NCBI GenBank assembly: GCA_012729765.1
Contig: JAAYCM010000094.1
Location: 1-64,000 of the forward strand
From: Chloroflexota bacterium
Lineage (GTDB): Bacteria; Chloroflexota; Anaerolineae; Aggregatilineales; Aggregatilineaceae
Length of the DNA stretch: 64,000 nt
Direction of reading: 5' to 3'
Within the stretch, counting starts at the first letter, position 1, and each line of letters opens with the position of its first letter. Below are positions 29,741-38,800 of the stretch, piece after piece. The notes beneath the pieces were generated by a model that searched no databases, was not told the origin of the DNA, and saw only the letters and a list, made by a program, of their open reading frames with translations. The position numbers and the translations under genes are program-made.

Positions 29741-30892
29741 TCAATTGTGCGTAACAACCTTGCGCAGGTGCGCCGCCACGACCGGCGCCCGGAACTGCTC
29801 GGCGGCGCGCAAGGCGTTACACACCAGCTCCGCTCGCAGCCTGTCATCCTCGACCAGCCGCTGCAAGCCTGCCTTCAGGGCTTCCACGCTCGGCTCGTCC
29901 ACGATCAGTGCACAGTTGTGCCGTCGCAAAAATTCCGCCAGGAAGCAGTCGCCCGGCATATGCGCCAGGATGGACCGCCCACTGATCAGGTACTCGATCA
30001 CCTTCGTTGGGAAGATGGTCTGAATCTCTTCCTGGGCGAAGGTGCTGGTAAAGCCGTGCGGCAGCAGCAGGATATCGGCCTCGCGCAGTTTGTCGATCAA
30101 CTCGTCGCGTGAAACGGTCGTCACCGTCACCTTCGGGCCGACGAAACCGGTGCGCTCGACCACGACCTGTGGCACGCCGGTCAGCAGTGTGACCTGCACG
30201 TTGTCCACTTCCTGCACCAACTGCGCCATCCGTGTGGCGGCGTCAGCGCAGGACGGGTTGATCGAGCCGGAGAAGCACAGCCGCACCGGATTATGCAGCG
30301 GCGGCGGCTCGAACGCCGGAATGGGATCGTTGAAGGTGTGCACCAGCGGCGAACAGCTCAGCCCCGGATAGTTCTGCTGGTAGAGCCGCTGCATCCCCTC
30401 GCTCATCACGAAGATATGCCGCGCATACGCGAACACACGCGGCTGGAGCCAACGCGCCAGGCGGCTGTTGCGGTGATTCTCATAGTAGGTGTTGTGAAAG
30501 TAGCCATAGAGCGGCTTACGGGTCAGCCGCGCCACGAGATAGGCTGCCAGCAGGTACATCTCGCTGGGATAGACTGCCAACACCGCCTCGCAGCGCCCCC
30601 GGATCAGCGTCCACAGCGTGTAGAGCAGCAGCCAGGGGAACTGGGGCCAGCGCATGAAGCGCTCGCCCCGCCACTGGTCGGACCACACAGTTGCATAGCG
30701 CAGGGGCGGCCACCCCGGCGACCAGGACACTTCTGGCCTGCCGGGGTCCAGCATACCCACTACGATCATTTCTTCAGGGGTGAACTGCTTCGCCAGGTTG
30801 CCGACGATAATCGCGGAGCCGGTCACAGCCGGCGGTACATTCCGCGACACGACCAGCAGCCTGGGAAACCGCCCGTTCGTTCGATTACCCAC
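29741..30892 (-). CDS. GT4-like glycosyltransferase
   Basis: A 383-residue GT-B enzyme with the N-terminal segment [20 protein letters not shown], a predicted cytoplasmic/membrane-peripheral layout and a C-terminal half with [19 protein letters not shown] and [18 protein letters not shown] (donor-binding region). The usual Glu-x7-Glu is modified. The preferred start is GTG 30892, with GAGG 6 nt upstream. It shares an 8-bp overlap (GTGGGTAA) with the preceding SDR gene, the same spacing style as the Wzy/triple-GT junction. A TTG at 30904 is the alternative. Sugar donor unknown. Confidence 0.85.
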   Translation of the reverse strand: MGNRTNGRFPRLLVVSRNVPPAVTGSAIIVGNLAKQFTPEEMIVVGMLDPGRPEVSWSPGWPPLRYATVWSDQWRGERFMRWPQFPWLLLYTLWTLIRGRCEAVLAVYPSEMYLLAAYLVARLTRKPLYGYFHNTYYENHRNSRLARWLQPRVFAYARHIFVMSEGMQRLYQQNYPGLSCSPLVHTFNDPIPAFEPPPLHNPVRLCFSGSINPSCADAATRMAQLVQEVDNVQVTLLTGVPQVVVERTGFVGPKVTVTTVSRDELIDKLREADILLLPHGFTSTFAQEEIQTIFPTKVIEYLISGRSILAHMPGDCFLAEFLRRHNCALIVDEPSVEALKAGLQRLVEDDRLRAELVCNALRAAEQFRAPVVAAHLRKVVTHN

Positions 30893-31949
30893 CGGTTGCC
30901 TCAAGCCGCTCTACCCATGCCCGATAAATCTCCTCGAAGATTATCGGCAGTGTCTTCGTGATATCCCACTCAGGATAGTGGGCTTTCATCTTCGACAGGT
31001 CCGAGATGTAGCATATGTGATCGCCTTCGCGATTCTTGTCCATATACTCGTACTGCATCTTGCGCCCGGAAAGCTGCTCGGCGAAGGCGAACGCTTCGAG
31101 GATCGAAACCGAGTTCCCGCGCCCACCGCCCAGGTTATAGACCTCGCCGCTGCGAGGTGCGTGGTAAAACGCTTCGATGAAGCGTGCCACGTCGTATGAA
31201 TGGATATTGTCGCGGACCTGCTTTCCCTTGTAGCCGAAAATCTTGTACAGCCCGCCCGACACATTGACCTTGACCAGATAGCTCAGGAAGCCGTGCAGCT
31301 CCACCCCGGAGTGATTCGGGCCGGTCAGGCAGCCGCCGCGCAGCGCGCACGTCTTCATACCGAAGTAGCGGCCATATTCCTGCACCATCACATCGCCGGC
31401 CACCTTGGACGCGCCAAAGATCGAGTGTTTGGACTGGTCGATGCGCATATCCTCGCGGACACCGTTGTAGTCTTCGGGGCGCGCGTATTCCCAGCGCGTT
31501 TCCAGCTCGGTCAGGGGCAGCTCGTTGGGCGCATCGCCATAGACCTTGTTGGTAGACAGATGAGCGAACACCGCTTCGGGCGCTTTCAGGCGCACAGCTT
31601 CCAGCAGGTTGAGCGTGCCGACCGCGTTCACGTCGAAATCATCGTACGGGCGGCTGGCGGCCAGATCGTGACTGGGCTGGGCCGCCGCATGCACGACGAG
31701 ATCGGGCTGAAGCTGTTCGATGGCATAGATCACGCCCGCGCGGTCGCGGATATCCAGCTCGTGATGACTGAAGTTCTGGCAGGTCGCCTCAAGCCGGCGC
31801 TGGTTCCAACGGGTGTCGCCGCCAGGGCCGAAGAAGTCCGCACGCATGTTGTTGTCGATGCCATGGACATCCCACCCCAGACCGTCGAAATAGACCACAA
31901 CTTCCGAGCCGATCAGCCCGCTCGAGCCGGTGACGAGTATCTTCTTCAC
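30885..31949 (-). CDS. NAD-dependent epimerase, CDP-paratose 2-epimerase (Tyv)-like
   Basis: A 354-residue extended SDR. It has the motif [11 protein letters not shown] at the N-terminus, then [36 protein letters not shown] and [17 protein letters not shown], which together match the CDP-tyvelose/paratose epimerase group. At the usual YxxxK site the sequence reads [11 protein letters not shown], that is Phe instead of the catalytic Tyr, while the Lys is kept. Tyv-type enzymes epimerise C2 through a bound-NAD oxidation. With rfbF in the window a CDP-sugar substrate is attractive, but the function is inferred. Confidence 0.85.
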   Translation of the reverse strand: MKKILVTGSSGLIGSEVVVYFDGLGWDVHGIDNNMRADFFGPGGDTRWNQRRLEATCQNFSHHELDIRDRAGVIYAIEQLQPDLVVHAAAQPSHDLAASRPYDDFDVNAVGTLNLLEAVRLKAPEAVFAHLSTNKVYGDAPNELPLTELETRWEYARPEDYNGVREDMRIDQSKHSIFGASKVAGDVMVQEYGRYFGMKTCALRGGCLTGPNHSGVELHGFLSYLVKVNVSGGLYKIFGYKGKQVRDNIHSYDVARFIEAFYHAPRSGEVYNLGGGRGNSVSILEAFAFAEQLSGRKMQYEYMDKNREGDHICYISDLSKMKAHYPEWDITKTLPIIFEEIYRAWVERLEATGG

Positions 31950-32569
31950 GTTTGTTCCTCACTCAGAGTTTTGATAGCTTGCGCAGGATTCCCAACAATG
32001 ACACTGTAGGGCGGGAATTCGCCGGAAACCACTGCTCCGGCCCCGACAACACAGCCCCGTCCCAGCGTCGTGCCCTTGAGAATAATCGATTGTGTGCCAA
32101 TAAACACGTCGTCTTCCACAACGATTGGCCTACTTTTGGCCCCTTCGGTCGGATGCCGCCGCCGCGCACCGGGCGAAAGTGGGTGGAAATCGGTATCGAC
32201 CAGAACGCAGTTCGAGCCGACCAGCACCCGCTCGCCGATCACGACTGATTCGGCGCAGCAGATCACCGTGCCGGAAAGCGCGCTGTCGCTGCCGATCACG
32301 ATCTTCGCGCCCGGCTTGAGCGTCGAGAAGGTGCATGGTGCGTCGATACGCAACGGGTTACTCGTCGCGCGAGAGAACAGCTTGACATTCGCCCCCAGCG
32401 TGATTGTGCTGCCCGGCGCGACGCGAAGGGTCGGGCGGCCCGCCATCATGACGCCAGGGCCAGCCCGTACCCCGCTGGACCGCAGCAGGCGCGGCGCGAT
32501 GAACCGATCGGAGAGCACGCGCGGCAGCGTACGCGGCAGCCGCATCAGCCGGGCCAGAGTTGCGTTCAT
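31946..32569 (-). CDS. Left-handed beta-helix O-acetyltransferase (hexapeptide family)
   Basis: A 207-residue acyltransferase. Imperfect hexapeptide repeats cover about residues 50-195. The catalytic-type His is in [18 protein letters not shown], and the end has [28 protein letters not shown], typical of the maltose/WbbJ acetyltransferase group. It should acetylate a hydroxyl of a sugar in the glycan, using acetyl-CoA. It overlaps the downstream epimerase start by 4 bp (ATGA), so the genes are co-translated. Confidence 0.9.
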   Translation of the reverse strand: MNATLARLMRLPRTLPRVLSDRFIAPRLLRSSGVRAGPGVMMAGRPTLRVAPGSTITLGANVKLFSRATSNPLRIDAPCTFSTLKPGAKIVIGSDSALSGTVICCAESVVIGERVLVGSNCVLVDTDFHPLSPGARRRHPTEGAKSRPIVVEDDVFIGTQSIILKGTTLGRGCVVGAGAVVSGEFPPYSVIVGNPAQAIKTLSEEQT

Positions 32570-32617
32570 CTCGTTCGCCTCTCCTCTCCTACGCTTTCCG
32601 ATGCGATATGCGCCGGG

Positions 32618-34024
32618 CTAGAGGCACGACGCGATATACTCCGCCACTGCCGCCGTCGCGTGGCCCTGATGCGAAAAGACACGCGCGGCCTGCTCGCGGG
32701 TGCGCGTGTCAATCGCCTGCGGATCGGTGGCAAACAACTCCTGGAGCGTCGTAACCAGCGTGGTATCCGATGTGATCCGCGTCGCCAGCCCTTCACGCCA
32801 GTTGTTCGCCAGCTCCGGCCAGCCGTCCGCATAGTACTGCAAGATCGGCTTGTGATAGAGCAGCCCTTCCAGCAGCGCGGTCGAGCACAGTGAGCCGATC
32901 GCGTCCGCACCGGCCAGCGTCAGGTACAGGTCAGTTTCGTTCTTAAAGACGCGCAGCCCGTCCATCCCGGCATACAAACTGCCATCTTCATTCGGGTGCA
33001 GCCGCACCAGGATATTGGCGCGATCACCAAAGCGCTCAGCAGCGGCGGCTGTCCAGCGGGCGCAGCCGTCGAGCGCTTCCTGGCTGTTACGGATCGGATC
33101 GTTGCCGTTCGAGAAAAAGACAAACGTTGGCCGGTCGGGCAGGCCCAGCTTATCCTGGAATGCCTTCCGCGCGCTGGGATCACCCAGCCAGGGCAGCGTA
33201 TCGTAACGCGGGCTGCCCAGCATCCGCATCCGGCTTACCGGCACGTCAAACTCGCGCAGCTCGTCCTGCGTGGTCTGGCCCCAGATGACCATCTCGTCGG
33301 CGTTGAGCGGCGTGTAGAATGCCTGCACCACGCCGTGCTGGATCACAATCGAGTGACGACCGAGCTGGCGCGCCGCGTGGCACACCGATGAATTGGGCAT
33401 CAGGTGATCGGATGCCATCAGGACGATCCGGGTTTGCAGTGTTTGCAGCACGCGCAGCAGCTCGCTCTCGTTTCCATCCGCGCTCAGGCAGTGGTTGATG
33501 AAAACCCGCTGCTGGGCTGCAGAGAGCGGTTGGCCGAGCGCGGCCTGAAAGTCGATCCAGGCGTCCTTCCAGCGGCTCTGAGCCGTCGCCGGGCGCGGGG
33601 CCTGAAACAGCAAAGTCCCCGGCGGCAGCGCCGATCCCATCTCGTCCCAGACCCGGCGCGGCACCAGGACGCGGGCCGAAATACCACGCTCGGTCAGCGC
33701 CTGGTAGACCGGCAGCAGGTTCTCGGTCGAGACGGTGCGCGAGTCGCTCAGCCAGACGATCACATCCGTCCGGCCAGCAGCGCTCAGATCGGTGTTCGCA
33801 CGACGCAGCAGCGAATGGGCGATATTCTTGAGCACCTGCGAGGTGCCGACCGCTTCCTGCTTCATGATCAAAGTGCGGAAGAGAGACTGCCGCATCTGGG
33901 CCATGAACGGGTAGCGCTCGAAATAGTCCGCCGTTTGAGCGATAAAGTCGAGCCACTGCTCATCCAGACTCTTAGTCGTGTCAGGGTTAAGCGCCATGCC
34001 CTGCGTATCCTTCCATCCGGTCAA
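32618..34024 (-). CDS. Probable GT-B capsule-type transferase, family uncertain
   Basis: A 468-residue soluble protein. The N-terminal 100 residues are helical. The rest has features of GT-B enzymes of the capsule/teichoic type: SIVIQHGVVQAF (about 225), WGQTTQDELREF, FVFFSNGNDPIRNSQ (about 300), LVRLHPNEDGS and SLCSTALLEGLLYHKPIL (about 390). The combination IQHG, LHPNE and a late 'S-TALLEG' resembles polysaccharide or glycerophosphate transferases. I cannot assign a donor. It lies 6 bp after the KdsC-GmhA fusion and probably uses the sugar made by that set. Confidence 0.7.
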   Translation of the reverse strand: MTGWKDTQGMALNPDTTKSLDEQWLDFIAQTADYFERYPFMAQMRQSLFRTLIMKQEAVGTSQVLKNIAHSLLRRANTDLSAAGRTDVIVWLSDSRTVSTENLLPVYQALTERGISARVLVPRRVWDEMGSALPPGTLLFQAPRPATAQSRWKDAWIDFQAALGQPLSAAQQRVFINHCLSADGNESELLRVLQTLQTRIVLMASDHLMPNSSVCHAARQLGRHSIVIQHGVVQAFYTPLNADEMVIWGQTTQDELREFDVPVSRMRMLGSPRYDTLPWLGDPSARKAFQDKLGLPDRPTFVFFSNGNDPIRNSQEALDGCARWTAAAAERFGDRANILVRLHPNEDGSLYAGMDGLRVFKNETDLYLTLAGADAIGSLCSTALLEGLLYHKPILQYYADGWPELANNWREGLATRITSDTTLVTTLQELFATDPQAIDTRTREQAARVFSHQGHATAAVAEYIASCL

Positions 34025-34030
34025 TCAGGT

Positions 34031-35092
34031 CTAAGGGTTATCCAACAAGTGCGCTTCTACGATCTCGCACACGGCATGCCACGCCAGGATGTGCAATTCC
34101 TGGATACGCGGCGTGGTATCAGCCGGGGCGCAGAAGCAGATATCACAGGCTGCCGGCAGCTTGCCGCCGCCCGCGCCGGTGAAGCCGATGGTCGTCGCGC
34201 CGCACGCCCGCGCGACTTCCAGCCCGCGCAGCACATTGGGCGAACTGCCGCTGGTGCTGATACCGATCACCACGTCGCCGGGACGCACGAGAGCCCGCAC
34301 CTGCCGCGCGAATACATCGGTAAAGTCCCAGTCGTTGCCGACCGCCGTCAGGATCGAGGTGTCGGTCGTCAGGGCGATGGCGGGCCAGGGTTCGCTCTCG
34401 CGCAGAAAGCGCCCGACCAGCTCACCCGCGACGTGCTGCGCGTCGGCAGCGCTGCCCCCGTTCCCGAAGAACAGCAGCTTGTGGCCCGTTTGCAGCGCGT
34501 GGACAAACGCCTGCGCCACCTCGGCCAGCACGGGCAGCGACTCGCCCAGCAGGCGATGATGGGCGGCGATGCTGTCGTGCACGATGCGCTCGAAGGCCGG
34601 AGTGAAAGTCCCGGCTCCGTTGGCCGCGAGCTTGCGCACCAGCCCAATCGCCTCGGCCACGGCGCCCTCACCGCCCGCGCGCGTGAGCACACGGTCGGCT
34701 GCTGCCTGGGCCGTCGGCGTGGCGTTGGCCGGAGCCAACCCCAGCCCGACCACTTTGAGCGCCGGGGCGTCGCGGTCGCTGTCGCCCACGTAGCACATCT
34801 CGCTCAGGGCGATCCCGCGCTCGGCGGCCAACTGCTGCACCGCGCCCAGCTTGTCCTTCGCCCCGGCGATCACATGCGCCACGCCGAACCGCTGCGCGAC
34901 GGCGTGCACCATTGGGGTATCTTCGCCGGTGATGAACACGACCGGCATCCCCTCGCGCATCAGCGCCGAGAGCGCATCGAGATCGTGGAAATCCACGCGT
35001 TTGACCTCTTCGCCGCTGGCCGAAAGCGTGAAGCGCCCATCGGTGATCACGCCGTCGATGTCGAGCGCCAGCAGCTTGATCGCGGCTACCAT
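34031..35092 (-). CDS. Fusion of KdsC-like HAD phosphatase and GmhA-like SIS isomerase
   Basis: A 353-residue two-domain enzyme. Residues 1-150 form a KdsC/NeuA-tail-type HAD phosphatase with LALDIDGVITDGRF and YVGDSDRDAPALKVVG. Residues about 160-353 form a phosphoheptose-isomerase-like SIS domain with FFGNGGSAADAQHVAGELVGRF and GISTSGSSPNVLRGLE. KdsC-type enzymes remove phosphate from ulosonate phosphates; GmhA converts sedoheptulose-7-P to heptose-7-P. Both halves keep their motifs. The start ATG overlaps the SDR stop by 7 bp. Within a NeuB/NeuA/NeuC group the phosphatase half is easily explained, but the isomerase half is unusual. Confidence 0.9.
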   Translation of the reverse strand: MVAAIKLLALDIDGVITDGRFTLSASGEEVKRVDFHDLDALSALMREGMPVVFITGEDTPMVHAVAQRFGVAHVIAGAKDKLGAVQQLAAERGIALSEMCYVGDSDRDAPALKVVGLGLAPANATPTAQAAADRVLTRAGGEGAVAEAIGLVRKLAANGAGTFTPAFERIVHDSIAAHHRLLGESLPVLAEVAQAFVHALQTGHKLLFFGNGGSAADAQHVAGELVGRFLRESEPWPAIALTTDTSILTAVGNDWDFTDVFARQVRALVRPGDVVIGISTSGSSPNVLRGLEVARACGATTIGFTGAGGGKLPAACDICFCAPADTTPRIQELHILAWHAVCEIVEAHLLDNP

Positions 35093-35910
35093 ACGGTGCG
35101 CCCCCCATCCATCACGAGATTGACGCCGGTCATATAGGCCGACGCATCCGACACCAGGAAGACTACCGCCGCCTTGTATTCATCCTGCGACGCCATACGC
35201 CCCATCGGGATCAGGTTGGTCAGGCGCTGGACAAAGGCCGGGTCCTGATTGTTCGCCACGCCGCCCGGCGAGAGCGCGTTGACGCGCACGCCATGATCGG
35301 CCCAGTAGGTCGAAAGGTAGCGTGTCAGGCCCACCAGCCCTGCCTTGACGACAGAATAGGTTACCGGCTTGACCGGCTGCTGCTCGTCGGGCAGGCCCGG
35401 CTGGCGATAGATGCGCTGGTCGGGCGCGATCACGCTCAGGTCTGACGCGATATTGAGGATCACGCCGTGCCCCTGCTCGGCCAGCTTGCTGCCGATCACC
35501 TGGCTGCACAGGAACGCGCCGGTCAACCCGACCGCGATATCTTGATCCCAGGCATTGACCGGGAACTGCTCGAAGCGCGACCACTCGCGCCCCTCGTCGC
35601 GGGCTTCCATCTTAGGATTGTTGGCCGCGTTGTTGATCAGGATGTCCACCCGCCCGAAGCGGTCCAGCGTGCGCGCCAGCACATCCGCTACCGCGTCGGG
35701 CCGCGTGATGTCCGCGCCGAGTCCCAGGGCAGGACGGTCGCAGCGGTCCATGATGCCCTGCGCCGCGTTCGCCGCCCGGTCGGCGGCAATATCCACCAGC
35801 ACGGGGATGCCGCCCCGCTCGGCAATCGCTTCGGCGTGCTTGACGCCGAGCAAACCTGCGCCCCCGGTGATCACGGCGACGCGGTCGGTCAGATCAAATG
35901 CGTCTCGCAT
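35086..35910 (-). CDS. Short-chain dehydrogenase/reductase (PtmA-like position)
   Basis: A 274-residue classical SDR with cofactor motif TGGAGLLG (about 16-23), NNAAN and the active-site Tyr in TYSVVKAGL (YxxxK). The NADN-like segment ILINNAANNPKMEAR is typical. SDRs of this sort (PtmA in Campylobacter) accompany nonulosonate genes. It is 9 bp downstream of the NeuB-type synthase. The exact substrate cannot be read. Confidence 0.88.
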   Translation of the reverse strand: MRDAFDLTDRVAVITGGAGLLGVKHAEAIAERGGIPVLVDIAADRAANAAQGIMDRCDRPALGLGADITRPDAVADVLARTLDRFGRVDILINNAANNPKMEARDEGREWSRFEQFPVNAWDQDIAVGLTGAFLCSQVIGSKLAEQGHGVILNIASDLSVIAPDQRIYRQPGLPDEQQPVKPVTYSVVKAGLVGLTRYLSTYWADHGVRVNALSPGGVANNQDPAFVQRLTNLIPMGRMASQDEYKAAVVFLVSDASAYMTGVNLVMDGGRTVW

Positions 35911-35919
35911 ACTGTCCTT

Positions 35920-36804
35920 CTATCCACTGACCGGGCCTGTAACCCGGCGCAGCTTCTCGCGGATCGGAACTTCACTCGGCCAGACACGCTTCACACCGTC
36001 GCCCATCGCGGTTTCGATTGCGCGGATGTCCTTGATCATGCGCGCGAAGCCCTGCGGCTCGACCGAGGCTGCCTGGTCGCTGCCCCACATCGCGCGGTCG
36101 AGCGTGATATGGCGCTCGATCATGCACGCGCCCATCGTGGCCGCCGCCACCGACGGAGCGAGCCCGACTTCGTGGCCCGAATAACCCACCGGTACGCCGT
36201 AGCGCTCCTTCAGCGTGAGCATCACCTTCAGGTCCAGCTCCTCGACCTTGGAAGGATAGGTGCTGGTGCAGTGCAGCAGGATCAGATCGTCGGTGCCCAA
36301 CACCTCGACCGCGTGGTCGATCTCCTCGATCGAACTCATACCCGTCGAGACGATGATCGGGCGGCCATATTGGCGGTGGTGGCGCAGCAGATTGTCGTCG
36401 GTCAGCGAGGCCGAGGCGATCTTGTAGCACGGTGGGTTGAACTGCTCCAGAAAGTCTACCGAGGCTTCATCCCAGGCCGAGGCATACCACATCATCCCCT
36501 TGTCCTGGCAGTAGCGGTCGATCTCGGCGTATTCTTCCGCCCCAAATTCCAGCCCATATTTCAGATCGCCGTTGGTCGTGCCAAACGGGTTTTCGCGCGG
36601 GCGCGCCAGTTCTTCGGGCGTATAGACGACATCAATCGTGCGCTTCTGGAACTTGACGGCGTCGCAGCCGGTGAACGAAGCCGCGTCGATCAGCTTCTTC
36701 GCCAGCGCCAGATCGCCGTTGTGGTTGATCCCGATCTCGGCCACGACATAACAGGGCTGCCCGTCACCTACCAGGCGATCTCCAATTTTCACAGGATTGG
36801 TCAT
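35920..36804 (-). CDS. NeuB-family ulosonate synthase lacking the SAF domain
   Basis: A 294-residue TIM-barrel synthase that condenses PEP with a sugar to give a 2-keto-3-deoxy acid. Visible hallmarks are CYVVAEIGINHNGDLALAKKLIDAA, AVKFQKRTIDVVYT, ISTGMSSIEEIDHAV, LLHCTSTYPSK and GYSGHEVGLAPSVAAATMGA-like segments. It stops about 50-60 residues earlier than standard NeuB, so the C-terminal antifreeze-like (SAF) domain is missing. The start is taken at ATG 36804 with GGAGG 12 nt upstream, since the frame above it is low-quality Arg-rich sequence. The product could be a sialic-acid-like nonulosonate or Kdn-like acid. Confidence 0.9.
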   Translation of the reverse strand: MTNPVKIGDRLVGDGQPCYVVAEIGINHNGDLALAKKLIDAASFTGCDAVKFQKRTIDVVYTPEELARPRENPFGTTNGDLKYGLEFGAEEYAEIDRYCQDKGMMWYASAWDEASVDFLEQFNPPCYKIASASLTDDNLLRHHRQYGRPIIVSTGMSSIEEIDHAVEVLGTDDLILLHCTSTYPSKVEELDLKVMLTLKERYGVPVGYSGHEVGLAPSVAAATMGACMIERHITLDRAMWGSDQAASVEPQGFARMIKDIRAIETAMGDGVKRVWPSEVPIREKLRRVTGPVSG

Positions 36805-36832
36805 GATCTTTTTGGTCCTCCGAGATACTGCT

Positions 36833-37591
36833 CTATACCGAATGGCGATCAGACGGCGACGCCGCAACTAACGGCAAGCCATCTTCCAGCCGCTTGAGTG
36901 CTTCTTCGATAGCCGGAATATTCTCCGGGTAGTCCAGCTCGAACAGCGGCTCGTCCACGATAAACGGGATCGCGCAGTCGCCCCACATCGAGTTCTTTTC
37001 GAGCACGGCGCGGGGCCGCAGCACATCTACATAGCCGTTCTGCCAGTAGACGACCGGAAGCTGCTGGCGTGGCAGCGATTGGCTGTCCGGCACCCCTTCC
37101 TGGCGCAGGACCGGGTCCAGGTGTCCATCGTCGCTGATACGCCACATCTTGTAGGGTGTTTGCAGGGCGCGCGCCACCGAGCGCAGCGCGTCGGCTTCAG
37201 GATGCGCGGCCAGCTCGCCAATCGCCTGATCGATCAGCACGATACGGCGCACCGGCCCGGTGGGGCGCAGATGCACGACCAGATCGGGCACGTAGCCTTC
37301 GTGCTCCCGAAGCCAGTTCAGCGCGTGGCGGAACACGTCGATATCGGGCGAGAGGTCCTGGGCGAATTCAGCGGGGCGGATGAATGGCAGCTCCGCGCCC
37401 CACTCGCGCGACACCGCCGCGATCTGCTCGTCGTCGGTCGAGACGATCACGCGGTTGATGCGCTGCGACGCCTGCGCCTGCAAGATGGTATGCGCGATCA
37501 GCGGCTTGCCGCCGATGGTCATGATGTTCTTGCCAGGGATGCCCTTCGACCCGCCGCGCGCCGGGATCAGCGCCAGCACCCGTTCGGTCAT
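36833..37591 (-). CDS. CMP-nonulosonate cytidylyltransferase (NeuA/LegF-like)
   Basis: A 252-residue CMP-transferase. It starts with the CTP-binding LALIPARGGSKGIPGKNI (residues 6-23) and has VIVSTDDEQIAAVSREWGAELPFIRP, VHLRPTGPVR and YWQNGYVDVLRP, typical of sialic-acid and legionaminic-acid synthetases. No C-terminal phosphatase domain is fused here; that activity is in the separate KdsC-GmhA protein. Start ATG overlaps the stop of the Gfo/Idh gene (ATGA), showing coupling. Confidence 0.93.
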   Translation of the reverse strand: MTERVLALIPARGGSKGIPGKNIMTIGGKPLIAHTILQAQASQRINRVIVSTDDEQIAAVSREWGAELPFIRPAEFAQDLSPDIDVFRHALNWLREHEGYVPDLVVHLRPTGPVRRIVLIDQAIGELAAHPEADALRSVARALQTPYKMWRISDDGHLDPVLRQEGVPDSQSLPRQQLPVVYWQNGYVDVLRPRAVLEKNSMWGDCAIPFIVDEPLFELDYPENIPAIEEALKRLEDGLPLVAASPSDRHSV

Positions 37592-38640
37592 AGCGCCACC
37601 TCTACAGCCTTTCCCGTGCGCAGCGATTCATCTGCCGCCAGCCCGATCGTCATGCTGCGCAGGCCTTCGCGCAGATCGACCAGCGGCGTCGCGTCGCCGC
37701 GCACGCAGTCCAGAAAATGCCGGATTTCATCAATGAACATCTGGTTGCGGTCGAACCCGGCGAACTTGTACGTTTCGACCCGGCGCGACTCGGTGTGATA
37801 GAACTCGACCTGGTCGAGGTAATAGTTGTAGAGCACCTTGCCCTCGTCGCCGATCACCTCGCACACGCGCTGCGGGGGCCGCTGGAGATAATCGAGACGG
37901 ATGTGCACCGGCAGCGGGCGGCCATCGTCCTGGCACTGCATCAAAATATCGACCGCGTCCTCAACGTTCACTTCCAGGCGGCTGAGCTGCCCGCCGACCG
38001 CGAACACCTGGCGCGGCATCCCGAACAGCCACAGCGCGTAGTCCAGCTCGTGCGTCTGGATGCGCAGGCAGCCGCCGCCCAATTCGCGCCGGGCGGGGTG
38101 CGTCTCGCGGTAGTCCTCATACGGGTGCCAGCCGGGCAGGTATTCGCCGTTGACGATATGCGCGCCCGTGAGGTGGCCGAGCTTGCGATCCGCGATCATG
38201 GTCTTGATCAGGCTCAGGCCGGGATGAAAGCGGAACTGATAGGCTACGAACGCCGCCAGGTGCTTCTGCTCGACCAGATCGATCAATTCATCGATCCCGT
38301 CCAGCGACTCGGCAATCGGCTTCTCGATGAACAGGTGGCACCCGGCGCGCGCGGCGGCCAGCGCGACCGGCAGATGCAGCGTGTTGGGGTTGGTGATAAA
38401 CACGGCATCGGGCTGCTCGGCCAGCGCCGCGTCGAGATCGTCAAACGAGCGGATGTTATACGTGCTTTCCAGCTCGGCCCCGGCGCGCACGGTCATATCC
38501 GGGTTGAGCACCGGGCTTTGCCTGCGCCGACGATAGGCCAGCAGCTCCAGATCGTCGCCCAGCACAGCGCGCAGATTGCGCACGTGGCGCTGCCCGATGG
38601 AACCCAGACCACACACTAGAGCCTTAAACGGCTTACTCAC
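37588..38640 (-). CDS. Gfo/Idh/MocA-family oxidoreductase
   Basis: A 350-residue NAD(P)-dependent dehydrogenase. The Rossmann motif CGLGSIGQRHVRNL is at about 10-23, and the family signature HLFIEKPIAESLDGI (with the catalytic-region Lys of EKP) is near residue 100. The C-terminal alpha/beta part has the HELDYALWLFG motif near 200. The start is a GTG at 38640 with GAGGAG 11 nt upstream. It occupies the position of PtmF-like dehydrogenases in legionaminic-acid loci. Substrate inferred to be a sugar nucleotide or sugar phosphate. Confidence 0.9.
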   Translation of the reverse strand: MSKPFKALVCGLGSIGQRHVRNLRAVLGDDLELLAYRRRRQSPVLNPDMTVRAGAELESTYNIRSFDDLDAALAEQPDAVFITNPNTLHLPVALAAARAGCHLFIEKPIAESLDGIDELIDLVEQKHLAAFVAYQFRFHPGLSLIKTMIADRKLGHLTGAHIVNGEYLPGWHPYEDYRETHPARRELGGGCLRIQTHELDYALWLFGMPRQVFAVGGQLSRLEVNVEDAVDILMQCQDDGRPLPVHIRLDYLQRPPQRVCEVIGDEGKVLYNYYLDQVEFYHTESRRVETYKFAGFDRNQMFIDEIRHFLDCVRGDATPLVDLREGLRSMTIGLAADESLRTGKAVEVAL

Positions 38641-38733
38641 GGTTGTGTACTCTCCTCAAAAAGGTCAGCCCCAGCGGGCTGGTATCCCCTCAAAGCGTTC
38701 GGCGCTGACGATTCACTCGTAACATTGGTGTCC

Positions 38734-38786
38734 TGTAGAGGCAAGGCCAGCCTTGCCCGGCGGGTAGGGCAAGCCCTACCCCTACA
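38734..38786. repeat. Imperfect palindromic repeat (REP/MITE-like)
   Basis: Two halves, each starting or ending with TGTAG/CTACA, form an imperfect inverted repeat around a GGCGG centre, with GGCAAGGC/GCCTTGCC and GTAGGGC/GCCCTAC sub-arms. It lies in the 160-bp gap between the NeuC-like and Gfo/Idh genes. The composition is like dispersed palindromes found in many GC-rich genomes. Confidence 0.6.
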
Positions 38787-38800
38787 ATTACCGGATGCGC

